Shown: positions 36,212 through 46,898 of the stretch, one piece after another
How positions within the stretch are numbered: position 1 is the first letter of the stretch
Layout: each line of letters opens with the position of its first letter
Origin: Acanthosoma haemorrhoidale
Taxonomy: Eukaryota; Arthropoda; Insecta; Hemiptera; Acanthosomatidae
Length of the DNA: 64,000 nucleotides
Reading direction: 5' to 3'
Assembly: GCA_930367205.1 (NCBI GenBank)
Contig: OV884012.1
Location: 58,797,239 to 58,861,238 of the forward strand
The notes under the pieces: model-generated
What the model was told of the DNA's origin: nothing
Seen by the model: the letters and a program-made list of their open reading frames with translations, nothing else
Databases searched by the model: none
Translations under genes and position numbers: made by a program

Positions 36212-36593
36212 AATGCCATCGATCAGCCGGGGGTGCTGAAGATCTACCAGTAGGTGATAATAAGCCAGGAAGTCGGCACCTAGGGTTGATTGCTGAACTT
36301 CTGCCATTATGAAGTTCCACTTAAAGATCCGCTGCATGCCTAGGTCGAGGTTCCTGTTGACTTCTCCATACGTTCGAATGGCGCTGCCATTAGCGGCGTA
36401 GGGTTGGTAGCTGGAGGGTATATCCTTTTTTATTTTGGGCGGGGGAAGTAGCTGCTCCTGTATCTATTAAGTAGTGTTGCCGTGTGCGGACGTCTGTAAC
36501 GAATGGGCGGCGAAAGGTTAGGCCTGCCATGGGTACCGCATTGACCATGGCGGCCTCTAGTTTCCCGCTGGTGGGGTAGTGTCGTCGACCCAC
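36206..36593 (-). pseudogene. pol: Gypsy Pol N-terminus: aspartic protease, truncated
   Basis: Overlaps the end of gag in another frame. The protease core reads PFVTDVRTRQHYLIDTGAAT, with the DTG active-site triad, then a stop after about 25 more codons. In the next frame come YAANGSAIRTYGE, WNFIMAEVQQSTLGADFLA and DLQHPRLIDG, the flap region and C-terminal part of the protease domain. The reading ends at 36211, where LTR sequence begins. No RT, RNase H or integrase remains. The DTG is intact but the frame is not. Confidence 0.85.
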
Positions 36594-37295
36594 CTACAGG
36601 GCCTGCGACACCGATATGCATCCTTACCGAATCTGTCGTGGTAGAAGCATAAGCCCTTATTGTTAGATTCGGTAGTTGGTTTTGGCCGGTATCGTTCAGA
36701 GTACCTGCTTTCTTCTTGCCTGCTTATTGAATTGGCCAGCACGGTCACTTGATGGCTGTCTGGCAGTCACAGCTGGAGTGTGGCAGGCTGGCTTTGGGAG
36801 TTGACGTGGACTGGACTGCATGGATTGCTGTAGCTGAACTTAAGTCCATGATTTTGTCCGCTATTATTGTCAGTCTTGACAATTTATCGTCGTTGTGCGA
36901 TGCCAGTATGCTGCTGGCCCTGTCTGGTAAGGCGCGTAGCCAGAGCGTACGAATGACGTCCTCCGATGTCGTGGGTCCTGCCAGTTCTGCATCTGATGGA
37001 GAAGATGTGACGGTTTCTGATCTCCGAGGTGTGTCTCTTCCAATAACCGGATTAGTCGTCTGTAGTGGCTCTGGCTGTACGTTTCAATAAGACGAGCTTT
37101 TAAATCTTCGTAGGGACTATAAATCGGAGAATATGCTAGGTCTGCGTCCTAGACGAAGAGATTCGGTTTGTTGAAAAAATATTTTCAGCCTGCAGGAACC
37201 ATAGTCTTGGGTCTTCTTCGTGAAACTCTGTGAGAAATGGCGTGTACGGTTGCACAGCATGCTTCGTAGGACGAGGCTGGTGGGTCGGCCATCAT
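36557..37295 (-). pseudogene. gag: Gypsy Gag, frameshifted
   Basis: Starts at the ATG at 37295, about 30 bp past the PBS. Characteristic Gypsy Gag blocks follow in shifting frames. First TPFLTEFHEEDPRLWFLQAE, the N-terminal domain signature. Then YEDLKARLIETYS and LLEETHLGDQKPSHLLHQM. Then DVIRTLWLRALPDRASSIL followed by LSRLTIIADKIMDL. It ends with a Cys/His-rich tail CFYHDRFGKDAYRCRRPC, typical of insect Gypsy elements of this type, and a stop at 36557. Gag would form the cytoplasmic particle in which reverse transcription occurs. At least three frameshifts and stops inactivate it. Confidence 0.85.
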
Positions 37296-37323
37296 AAGCA
37301 ATGGTTTCTTCTATCTTCTCGAT

Positions 37324-37339
37324 CACGTCGGGGTCACCA
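37324..37339 (-). promoter_or_regulatory. Gypsy primer-binding site
   Basis: Two nucleotides after the 5'LTR the element strand reads TGGTGACCCCGACGTG. It starts with the TGG expected to pair with a tRNA 3' CCA. The tRNA species was not determined. Confidence 0.7.
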
Positions 37340-37341
37340 GT

Positions 37342-37934
37342 TGTTGGGTCGTCACGAGGGGGGTGCCTAGTTACCCTAGCCCTGGTGACGAAGTAAGGGT
37401 TGATTAAGCTATGACCTGGACAATTGCTTCATGACGGGTCTTACTATCTGACTCCATATTTGATAGGTATGTGCCCAGAAAATGCACTATGTTCAGGATA
37501 AGAGGTATAGTGTAGGTAGTTTATGTGGTCTTGGAGACACTTCTAGGAAAAGTTTGTAGGACCACAACAACCGTCGTCCGCGAGGAAGAGGTCTCTCCCA
37601 AGGAGCTGCTAGTTTTAGCGAGACAAAAGCAGAGAATATTACTAGGAAGTGTAGTCTCAGACGAGGCCGGACTGGACCATAGCAAGGTTAGGAAGAGACA
37701 TGTAGAGGTTTTCAGAAATGAGAAGGCCTAGTCTTGAAACATCAGTGCTAGTTTTTTGCAGCTGCGTCGGTTATTTACAATATTTGTTTACAATATTTAC
37801 GCTGGATTGACTTATGGTTTGGTAATGCTATTTACATTTGATTAAATTAATTTACAACATATTATAACAAATTTACAATTATATATACAATAGAGTATAG
37901 GGTGATTTATCTTATGTAGTTAATGGTCGCTACA
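37342..37934 (-). repeat. Gypsy 5'LTR (LTR-1 family), promoter segment deleted
   Basis: Complete ends on the element strand (TGTAGCGACCATTA..CGACCCAACA). Near 37745 it lacks the roughly 220-bp segment that in LTR 57125 carries the TATAAG box and initiator. It is therefore unlikely to drive transcription. Confidence 0.85.
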
Positions 37935-38015
37935 TATGGTATGAATGAGAACATTTATCGCAAATACATATTCCCCAATAAGGCAGGTTGTAATTTTATC
38001 ACAATAAAGAAGTTC
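37935..38015 (+). mobile_element. Jockey-A LINE 3' terminus
   Basis: TATGGTATGAATGAGAACAT, GGCAGGTTGTAATTTTATCA and CAATAAAG match the family 3' end. It abuts the Gypsy 5'LTR exactly, so the Gypsy element entered or recombined at this LINE tail. Confidence 0.8.
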
Positions 38016-39350
38016 ATATATATGTATTTACAATTAGATTTTCAATAAGTTATGTATAAAAAATTTATATTGAATTAAGTTTTGATTATTTTAACCATTT
38101 CCAATTATTTTTATTATTTAAGAAAGTTTTTTTTAAGCATCAATCAAAGGATTGTTGTATTAACTAGTCACTTATAAAAGTAAAAGTAAATTATACCCAC
38201 TATTAATATAATTGTGGGGACGTTTCAGTTATCATTATTATTACTTTTAAAAGTAACCTAGTAGCTAAACTATTGTACTTATTGACGCCCTGCATAATCA
38301 TCAGAAAACGAGGTACGTTACAATTTATGTATATTAACCTACAATAACATATTTACTGATATCTTACTGCTTCAAGGTACACGTAATTCAGAAAGCAAAA
38401 TAAGCTTTAAGATAATCACTTCGTCAAATTCAATTTACAGAAAAAGTGAATTGTTTCTATTTAACATAACATGGCTGATAAACTTCTCAAACAGGGCTGG
38501 ACTGAGGATTATTTTTGTCTGAACGCAATCCCCGAGCCAAACAATTTCTTTTGTTTCCAAATATAGCCTTCTGATTGCTTCTATAATCTTTAATGAAATG
38601 CCAGATTATATTGTACTGTGTTGAGAAATATTACGATCCGTTATTACTGTGTTAACGGTTTTGTTAATCAATTAACGATACAATTTATATCATAGTGCGT
38701 ACCTTCAACTTAATTTGGGCGTTTTCTTGGCTTTCTGTAACTTATATTTACATTAGAATGTATACAGAAAGATTTTCTCGGCATCTAATTAGTATCACGT
38801 GAAGGTGATATTCATTTTTTTTTAATTTATAATTTATTTATTGGTTCACAACTTTGAATAGAGCCACAATCATAACTATTATTATATACAACTCGTAAAT
38901 ATAGATGGCATGTCTGACATGAAGGTAGATGAAACCGAGTGATACCTCCCCTATATTGTTGGAGCTAAGTTTGAGGATATTTTATTTTTATTAATTTAAA
39001 ATATCTCTATTCTAACATCTCCTCAGGTGTAGACAGTTCTTGAAAGGGTTTTGAGGTCAGTAATATATTAATTAAATTATTCAGTATTAATATTTGAGCA
39101 TTGCAATGAGGATCCTAATCTCATCTTCATCTACATCTAGTTCATGCGATAATGAAACCGTAAAATACGGAATGATCCTTTTCATTTACCTACAGTTTTG
39201 TTGGTAATCCGGCAGCGAGATCTCATTAACTAATATACCTCGTGCGTATATAAAACATTTACTTTACTGTTCTAAACGATTTTAATTATTAATTAAACTA
39301 TATACAAGTGGAGGATAGTTGGATATGTAACTCGCATTTGTTATTTTTTT
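38016..39350. other. No recognisable gene
   Basis: AT-rich with very short frames only. Nothing recognised. Confidence 0.5.
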
Positions 39351-39600
39351 ATCTACTTACCGCTGATATTCTCATTACTTTACTAGTAGCACTTTCCTTG
39401 GAGACTTTGCTAATGAGACAGCAATCCTTTCGTCTCTAATCCCCTAAATGCATCTAAAGACCTCCAATATCACTTCACAGAGATAGAGAACTGGTGCAAT
39501 TAATTGCTGATTGGGGTCAATAAAGGCAAACGCGTTCAGGTCATACTTACCCTTTGACAGTTAACAAATCACAGTCATCGCAAGAAAAAGAGAATGATGT

Positions 39601-40682
39601 TGTAGCGGCCGCTAACTACATAAGAGAAATCACCCTATACTCTATTGTATATATATTGTAAACAAATGTAAATAAAATGACCAAAATATAAATCATTTTA
39701 AATGTGTTAAACAATGAAAAATGCAGGGTGCCAATTAGTTACATTAGCTGGGACACCAGCTGTAGTCAGGTATAATGCCCAAACCGGCAAACCCTTTCAG
39801 CCCCTGCCAGGGAACAAAGGAGCCAAGGCTGACCTTGGCTCCGGGCAAGGGTAATTGGGTATTTAAGCCGGCAATTTGGGCCCTGTAAATCATGTTTGTG
39901 TTTTCCACGGTCGCAAGCTGAAGATGAGCCTCATCACCTAGTGAGTGTATGTGTATTGGACTTATTAACAACAATCTGAAAGTATTATATTTTATGCACT
40001 CCTTAATATGCATCTGCGAATGCAGCACGAGTAGACAGCTGTAATTCCAAATTTATTTTTGTCATTGTATATGTATTATCAATAAAGAGGTTTTGAAAGA
40101 AAAAAAAAAACCTGTAAATCATTCTCCTGGCAACTACCGGCTCGTGGCAACCCCCGCTTAAAACTCTGAAACTTGACTGCTTCTTTATGAAAAACCTCTA
40201 CATCTCTTCTTCTCCTCGCCTGACTACGTTTTAGTGCGGCGTTGTCTGACCCCACACCTTCCTAGTGGGAATCTCTGCCTTAGTCACGCTAAATCTAACA
40301 CCTCCTTGGGAGAGACAAAGGGAGAGAATCTCCCTAGTGGACAAAGGTTGTCGTGGCTCTGCAAACTTACCAAGCAGTGTCTCCCGCGACAATTCAGTCT
40401 ACCTCTCTCGGGTTCAAACTCGCCTTTGGGATCCGCCATCATCGCCTAACCTCAGATACCGAGTGTGAATTCGTGGTCATTCCAAGACCATACAAACTAC
40501 CTACCTACCCACCCTATACCTCTTCTCCTGAACATAGTGCACTGTCGGGGCACATACCTATCAAATATGGAGTCAGATAGTAAAGCCATCACGAAACGAT
40601 TGTCCAGGTTGTAAACTCAAACAACCCTCACTTTATCACTAGGGCAAGGGTAACCAGGCACCTCCCTCGTGACGACCCGACA
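39601..40682 (+). mobile_element. Solo LTR (LTR-1) with 5-bp target duplication GATGT
   Basis: Begins TGTAGCGGCCGCTAACTACA and ends GTGACGACCCGACA. It is flanked on both sides by GATGT (39596-39600 and 40683-40687). No internal Gypsy sequence is present, so the element was reduced to one LTR by recombination. Its length is inflated by a nested LINE tail at 39894-40110. A TATTTAAG box lies at about 39860, upstream of the insertion. Confidence 0.92.
39894..40110 (+). mobile_element. Short Jockey-B LINE tail nested in solo LTR
   Basis: A 217-bp insertion flanked by the 12-bp duplication CCTGTAAATCAT (39882-39893 and 40111-40122). It carries the Jockey-B 3'UTR marks GCCTCATCACCTAGTG, ATGCATCTGCG and AATAAAGAGGTTTTGAAAG, and ends in an A-run. 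It interrupts the LTR between the TATA box and the downstream U3/R sequence. Confidence 0.9.
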
Positions 40683-41190
40683 GATGTCAATTACTTTTCC
40701 TGCCTCTATATATTGTACCCCCGCCATCAAAAATAGCCATTACTTATGCAGTTATTACAGACTTATGTAACGTAACACTGTTATTATGCTAATTTTCATA
40801 TTGTAGTCAAAATAAACTTTTCTTTTTTTTTTAAAAAAAAGTCTAACTTCGTATAAGCTAGTTTATTTGACGAAGATTCTGCCCATCCGTGACCTTCAAG
40901 ATAATTCCGCTTCCAAAGCCAGAAACTTTTAGATACCTAGGTTTACTTCTAGACAAAAGAATGACTTGGAACCCTTACAGAAGACTTAAAAGACAAGAAT
41001 TGAACAGACGGTGTGGACAGTTTTACATTACGCAGAAATTCGATCCTTATTATAGAAAACAAACTCCACTAAAACAAATAATTACTAAAACCAAGTATTA
41101 TGGGGGAGAGCTAAATTTAAAAAAAAATCAAAAGGATCTATAAATTCCATTCCAAAGTCCTCAGAACTGTAGTCAACAAAATTTTCTTCC

Positions 41191-41883
41191 ACATCACAAC
41201 TTCCCGTTGCTTCCGCCCTTTCACCAGCTTGCCGGAGGAATTGCCTTGGGAGTAGGAGAAACTCCTATTCAGAATGAGTATGTATATATTTTATGAATGT
41301 TGCTTTGAATGTAAATTGTACAAAATTACGAACTCTTACATCCTAATTAATAATGTAGCACAATCAAATAGTATTTTTTTTATATGTAGATCTTTGTATA
41401 TATAATATCTATTTTTTTATGGAACTGAAACAAAAAAAGGTAAAGGTACTGCTCAACTCCTTGCTACATTCAAACATAAAAAAGGAACAAGAAAAAGGAT
41501 TTGAACCTGAATAAGTAATGACAATGAGAAATTCGTAGAAGCTAAGAGCAAAATGGATGCGACATCATGAGTGCTAAAATTGTTTTCTACTCTACATTGA
41601 CGTTACTTCAGTACGCAGTAAATTGCGGACGTCTTTGCAAGTTTGCAGGTTTGCATCATTGTTAAATATTTATGTATGTAAATAATATAATATTTAAATA
41701 AGTGATTTACTATAATTCAATCAAGTTCACATGGAAATCATACTTTTGGTTTTTGTTTTGTGTTATTATTCATACTCTACTAAGATGGTAATGCAGTTAT
41801 GTAATGTGGTGACATAAGAAGTAACCATATGAACGTAAGAAGTCGCTTCCTGTCTGATAATATAAAAACTCCTTCCAGCCTCC
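41191..41883. other. No recognisable gene
   Basis: AT-rich; nothing recognised. Confidence 0.5.
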
Positions 41884-41892
41884 CCACCCCAT

Positions 41893-42113
41893 AATCCGAA
41901 GGCGAGCTCCATCACCTAGTCCTGTCTATTTGAATTTGATATTTTCACTGTAAAAAGACAACTCTATTTGTAAATCTACCCTCCTTCAAATGCATCTAAG
42001 TATGCAGACCGAGGAGAATTTTATGTAAATTTTCATCATTGTACTTTGATTATCTGATTGTAAAAAAATGTTAATAAAAGGGGTTTTGAAGAGGAAAAAA
42101 AAAAAAAAAAATT
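41893..42113 (+). mobile_element. Short Jockey-B-type LINE tail
   Basis: About 220 bp with GCTCCATCACCTAGTCCTGT, CCTCCTTCAAATGCATC, AATAAAAGGGGTTTTGAAGA and an 18-base A-run. It is flanked by a likely 9-bp duplication CCACCCCAT (41884-41892 and 42114-42122). Confidence 0.8.
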
Positions 42114-42229
42114 CCACCCCATTTACTATGTAGATAGTTGCTGTATGGTTAACATCTCTGCATATTTCAGTTATCAAACAAAGAACTTGTTATAGAAGTT
42201 ACATTCGGGCGTCAATGAATCTTGTGGTT

Positions 42230-42545
42230 AGTTTTATAATGCTAAGAACACGTAGTAGGTGCTTGAGCAGAACTTTATACCTCCCTCGTGACTTCATGGA
42301 TGTCACTGATGGTTCCCTGTTATTTTTAAGTAAGCAACCTCCCTACTTCCCAGAATCTTACCCTTTTATTATACATATATATCTCAGTTTTAGCCCCAGA
42401 CGCCATTTGTGCCTAGACATTCCACCCAGTATGCTCTAACTGATCTCTTAATATTTGTAAATACCAGTGTTTTGATTTTACTTCATAATAAAGCTTTTCT
42501 TTCTGTTATTTTAAACGACTCTCCTCTACAAAGATTATTTAACTG
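42230..42545 (+). repeat. Repeat copy 1 of an inverted pair
   Basis: Matches 46899-47257 in the opposite orientation. Shared landmarks: ATAATGCTAAGAA, CCTCGTGACTTCATGGA, the CAGTGTTTTG region, ATAATAAAGCTTTTCTTTCT and CTCTCCTCTACAAAGATTAT. It includes a short frame (YLPRDFMDV) also present in the partner. It may be LTR- or retroposon-derived; no terminal structure was resolved. Confidence 0.7.
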
Positions 42546-44361
42546 TTGAAAAAGTTATTTGGCCTCTTAAGAGCACGTATAGTATACTTGTATTGTTTTG
42601 ATAGCATTAAAGTTTTTTTTTAATAAGTCCCCCATTGACTTATGTGGCTTGGTTTGTAATTGACGTATAGTTTATCATGTTACGTAAGTAGGTAAAATAA
42701 AACATCAAATGATCACTAGTTTACCTTACCAAACCGTAACATATGTAAGTTGGTTTTAATAATTCAATAACTGATTTCATTAATCTATAAAGATTTACAA
42801 TGGCGTTAAAATTAAAAGCACCAAACGATTGAACAATAAAACATAAGCGAAATAAATATACCTGTAAAGATTAATTAAATTACACGTTATTTACCAGGTA
42901 TTTTAGTGGATAGTCACAACACATAAGCAAACAATAAAAAATAAGTCTGATATTGAAAGTAACCTTCACACAAAACACAGCTAGCTAGCTAAGTCATCAG
43001 CTGGAGTTTACACATATTAAAGGGTTTCCATCACATCAGATCTGTATATAAAGGACTTTGTTTACAGAAGCAAGTATGTGAAACATATCGACAACTTGGC
43101 TAATTTATTTGCATATTGAAAGAAAAACTGATCGGTCAACTTTAATGCTACATCAAATAGTTATCGAGACCACAGGTAAGTTTAGTATAAGATTAATTTC
43201 TGTATTACTGATCTCTGATCAGAAATATATATTTCTTAAATTTCGGATTGATATTTATAATCTTTTTATGAACACCTTCCAGCAGAGTGTCAAGTCCTGT
43301 GCATGCTTGAAAGTAGAATCTCTTCCTTTAGGCTCAACCACTTTGGAAATTTTGAGATATGGTTGGACAGGAATATGATTTCTATCATGAATTTCCATTC
43401 GGTCTAGGTCTTAAAAGAATTGGTATTGATATGGTACTGATGTTTACACCATATACCAAAACAAATGATCGGATCCATTCATAATGACATGACCAAATAC
43501 AACATTATGGTCGATACGAGTCAAAACACTGCCAGCAGGCTTTATAAAATCATTAACTATGTCATGACCGATGTGAGTCTTAAACATTCCAATCGCCTTC
43601 GCAAAAAGCCTACACATTAAACTGGGCTAAGTATACCTTAGACATTAAAGTCATCATCGTCGTTTTAACGTTAGCAATGACATATCAGATAATAAATCAA
43701 GGAACCCGTCTCATTTCTAAATGCGGAAATGATTTTCCACACTGTATGTCTATTTTTACTTTATCTCACACCATGGTTTGCCCTCTATATGGTTACTATG
43801 ACAAATCATTCTAAGAATATAACCTGAAGCTACCACTTCAACAGTTGGTGGTTTTTTTTTTCCTTGGAGGGACTCAGAGATGATCCTCTCGTTTCGAATG
43901 ATATAAACGATAAATCATGGAGTGGCCATGTAGGATCCCTGTGTGGGGCTTGTCGTCATTTGTCGTGCCTATTGAAAAATGAGTCACAGCCCAATATTGG
44001 ATAGGGTAGTAATGAATTTTTAGCTGTAAGTACTCTCACTCAACATGTCATTACCTCTGAACAATATTTGTTTACGTGATTCCTATATACTTTGGCTAGC
44101 AGATCGCATCCAATTTCGGTAGAGAGTGTGGTTGAGTATGCAAAAATCACGCACCGTGGTTTCTCTTCTGATTCTTGTCCAAGAAATTTACCACCCGGGA
44201 ATGGGGAGGTTTAAGGCTGAAGTGAGGAATACCGTGCGATGTGGTGCTCTTGGTGTAAGCCCTATAACTCGACCATCGACCGTTTTAGAGACTCGAATTT
44301 GGTCTCAATTTGTTTGTATTTCAATCCTGAGAAATATTTGTTTTTTCCCGCTTATATTTCT
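42546..44361. other. No recognisable gene
   Basis: AT-rich. Frames of 89 codons (43109-43378) and 113 codons (44126-44467, running into an LTR) show no recognised domain. Confidence 0.45.
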
Positions 44362-44965
44362 TGTAGCGCCCGCTATCAGTCCTTTAGGGGACGAGGGGTC
44401 ACGTACCTCGTGGCAGGTGAGCGCATTTCCTAGCCCCCCCCCCCCCCCAAGCAGGAACTATATTTAAACCAGTTCGTTTGGCCTACTCTCTCTCAGTCTC
44501 CACATCTCCTCAGCCGCTGTACTCGGTCGCTTTACGCCAGGGCCCCGGGGCCCTGGAAGTAAGCCTACTAGTCTACTCTCTCTTCATCCGCTGTACTCGG
44601 TGTCGCTTTACGCCAGGGCCACTTGGCCCTGGAAGTCAGTCTCTTAGACTCCTCGTCAGCCCAGTCTATCCTTATCCACCACTGAGTCTTTCACTCCGGC
44701 TTTTTAGTCTGTTTGCGGATCCTCTGGTGCCTTGTACCTGTTACGCTGCCGGGCCCCCGCTCGAACTCTGAACATGTCTTATTCTTTGTGAAATCTCTGT
44801 ACCTCTTCTCTTGAACATAGTGTATTGTCGGGACACATACCTATCATAAATGGAGTCAGATATTAAACGCCGACATCGAACAATGGTCCATGTTATAAAC
44901 TACAACAATCCACACTTGTCACCAGGGATAGAGTGATTAGGCACTCCCCTAGTGGCAACCCGACA
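44362..44965 (+). mobile_element. Solo LTR (LTR-2) with 5-bp target duplication TTTCT
   Basis: 604 bp from TGTAGCGCCCGCTATC to GTGGCAACCCGACA, flanked by TTTCT (44357-44361 and 44966-44970). The last 200 bp are similar to LTR-1 but the first 400 differ, so it is a separate family or subfamily. It contains a C-run (about 44437-44452), a TATTTAAA box (about 44461) and two hairpin cores 76 bp apart: CCAGGGCCCCGGGGCCCTGG (44537-44556) and CCAGGGCCACTTGGCCCTGG (44613-44632). Confidence 0.9.
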
Positions 44966-46898
44966 TTTCTAATTGTATTAGATAGAGCAAAATCGTTTCA
45001 AATAACTTCACATAATTGTTCACATAAATTCCAAATTTGACAACAAGCTATCAAATCAACTTTGTTTTCCAAAAATTAGATTCCCTATTTTTATTTTATA
45101 GTGGGAGTCAACATTAAAATGTATGAAGAATTAATGCCTCGTTTGCGTTATAATGTTGCGCTTAGGGGTTCAAATTTTGAAAAAAAAAAAAGTTAAGGGG
45201 AGTTAAAAAGTAACAATTTTGCTCTACGTAAAATAACAAAAATAATGTGGGGCACATACTTTCGGGGAGCTCCTGTAAAACCCTTCGCGCGATTTGCTCA
45301 CGTCGCTTACTTGATAACATGCATATTCCTGGTCAGTAGGACTCCCAGGATAAGAACCAGAAGAGTGAAAACCGTGATAAGCCATTTTCGCAAACTCAAC
45401 GAAATCCACCGCCTTGTATAACAGCTCTTTGTTCTGATTGCACTATCCATCTTGGAACTGAAACTAATCCTGTTTAAACCTGATTCAATTCAATTTAATT
45501 AGTTGATGAACTATCTATCTATCTAATGACGCTGGTGAGCAATCCAAGAAATCAATTGAGTTAATAAATCCTGGTTTTGTTAATAATTAATAAGTTTTCT
45601 AGTGCCCATTGAATACGTTTCTTTTTATACCTTTTGAGAATGTAAGTAATACTTTCAGGAGCACTTGCCAGAACTATACTTGTGTGTAGCGAAATTGGGG
45701 GCTACAGTGGATGATTGACGGAACTCCATGATGTGGAAGAAACAAAAGATATGACATTGAGTGCGGCCTTTAGGAATTAATAAGAATTAACCTGAAGGAA
45801 GCTTATTAGGGACTGGGGAAGAAAATGTAATTACATGAACAACTTGGACTTTCCCGACTCAATAGAGTTCGTTATAGACACCTCTCCACTTGTAAGAATA
45901 GAATTAATTTTTTTTCAACCTTCCGATTGATTAAAACAGATTTTTTATTTGGGGTATTAATTCAATTTTTAATTAATGATTCTAAATCAATATTTAGTCT
46001 GATTACATTCTGTAATTTGTTTTTTTTATTTCGTTTTTTCTTTGACTATTCCTTCCACAATTAATCACAATAAAATGTTCAGGAAATATTTGTTATCACT
46101 GTTTATCGAAGTTAAATTATCTCCAGTTAAATTAATCCAGTTAAATTATCGAAGTTAAATTATCTAAATTATAGGTCTCTGCTAAGTTTATATTTTTATC
46201 CCTATTTGATAACATAAAAATAAATTCCAAGGTATTTAAGAAAATATGGTTTGAAAGCCAGCAATAAATAACTCAATGTGCCTGGAACCAATCTGAATAG
46301 TTTTTTTTTAGTTAATTACAATTTTCTTTAGCAATTGTCCATTGACACAATTGTGGGACAAATATTTACGAAAACTATGCGGTTTTATACGAAATCTTAA
46401 AGACAGTTGCGTTTACATATTTCAAAAATAAATTTTATTTTTTGATTCATGTAACAAAATTTTAGTCTAATTTGGCGCTGAATAAAAGAGGCGACTTTTG
46501 AAGATTTTCTTAAATGTTTCCTCCTAAATTATGTTTTATAGCATGGGCCTGATGATGGCAGCAATTAGATGACGACGACGCTGGCAGCTGATTAAAACAT
46601 AAGAGAGAGACAAAATATTTTTTTTGAAATCCAATTAAAATCCTATTCCAACTTCTGAAGAAAAAAGTAAATTGTTTCCTTATCATTTAAATCACGTATC
46701 CTACTGTGATTCAAACGCAACGTGGTAATAAAAGTGTATAAAGTATCGTGAATTTTTCTAACAATATATTCTTGATTGTTCATTAGTAAATATATGCCCA
46801 TTAGTAAATAAATATAAATTCATTAATGATATATTCCATCCTTTATATTTTGATCTGATATTTATCATCCCTTATATTCTGAGAAGTGTTAACATCTT
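44966..46898. other. Mostly no recognisable feature
   Basis: AT-rich apart from the exon candidate at 45311-45432. A small tandem array of an AGTTAAATTA-type unit lies at about 46108-46165. Confidence 0.5.
45311..45432 (-). other. Candidate host exon, unassigned
   Basis: On the minus strand a GC-richer open segment encodes NKELLYKAVDFVEFAKMAYH, then GFHSSGSYPGSPTDQEYAC. It is followed directly by a good splice-donor sequence (CAA|GTAAGC, boundary at 45311), with possible acceptors upstream (TGCAATCAG at about 45433). The frame remains open past the donor to 45224. The protein is unknown to me and resembles no transposon domain. It could be a real exon of an unseen gene or chance. Confidence 0.25.

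Larger units (their letters stand above)
35572..37934 (-). mobile_element. Gypsy LTR retrotransposon, internally deleted
   Basis: On the minus strand the order is 5'LTR (37934-37342), a 2-nt spacer, PBS, gag, protease/pol start, then the 3'LTR (36211-35572). RT, RNase H and integrase are missing. The pol frame stops abruptly where LTR sequence resumes, which also removes about 22 bp from the 3'LTR start. Both LTRs have their own internal deletions. The outer flanks (AGAAG left, TATGG right) do not match, and the right flank is a Jockey-A 3' end, so the copy was either rearranged or formed by recombination between two insertions. Confidence 0.85.
39351..41190 (+). pseudogene. Jockey-A RT relic split by a solo LTR
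   Basis: Left part: TSSTFLGDFANETAILSS at 39384-39440 matches the FLATFADDTAVLSS block of the 25.1 kb copy, with ADD changed to ANE. Then KDLQYHFTEIENWCN and VNKGKRVQVILTL follow in a shifted frame to about 39555. Right part: from about 40880, VTFKIIPLPKPETFRYLGLL, DKRMTWNPYRRLKRQELNRR, then SKVLRT near 41150. The two halves are contiguous in the intact copy and are separated here by the LTR at 39601-40682 and a little extra sequence. Several stops are present. It is older than the LTR insertion that divides it. Confidence 0.8.

Noticed and set aside
36749..37090. 113-codon plus-strand frame
   Set aside because: Antisense shadow of Gypsy gag, whose family motifs are clear on the minus strand.
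41490..41510. tRNA T-loop-like GGATTTGAACCTG
   Set aside because: Flanks are A-rich without acceptor or anticodon stems.
42480..42545. Reading the 42230 repeat end as an LTR terminus (CTCTACA)
   Set aside because: Both copies share another 15 bp beyond it, so the repeat boundary is elsewhere.
44478..44771. 97-codon frame and the similar 75-codon frame at 2440-2667
   Set aside because: Both are readings through LTR-2 repeat sequence, with the hairpin translated as a Gly/Pro stretch.
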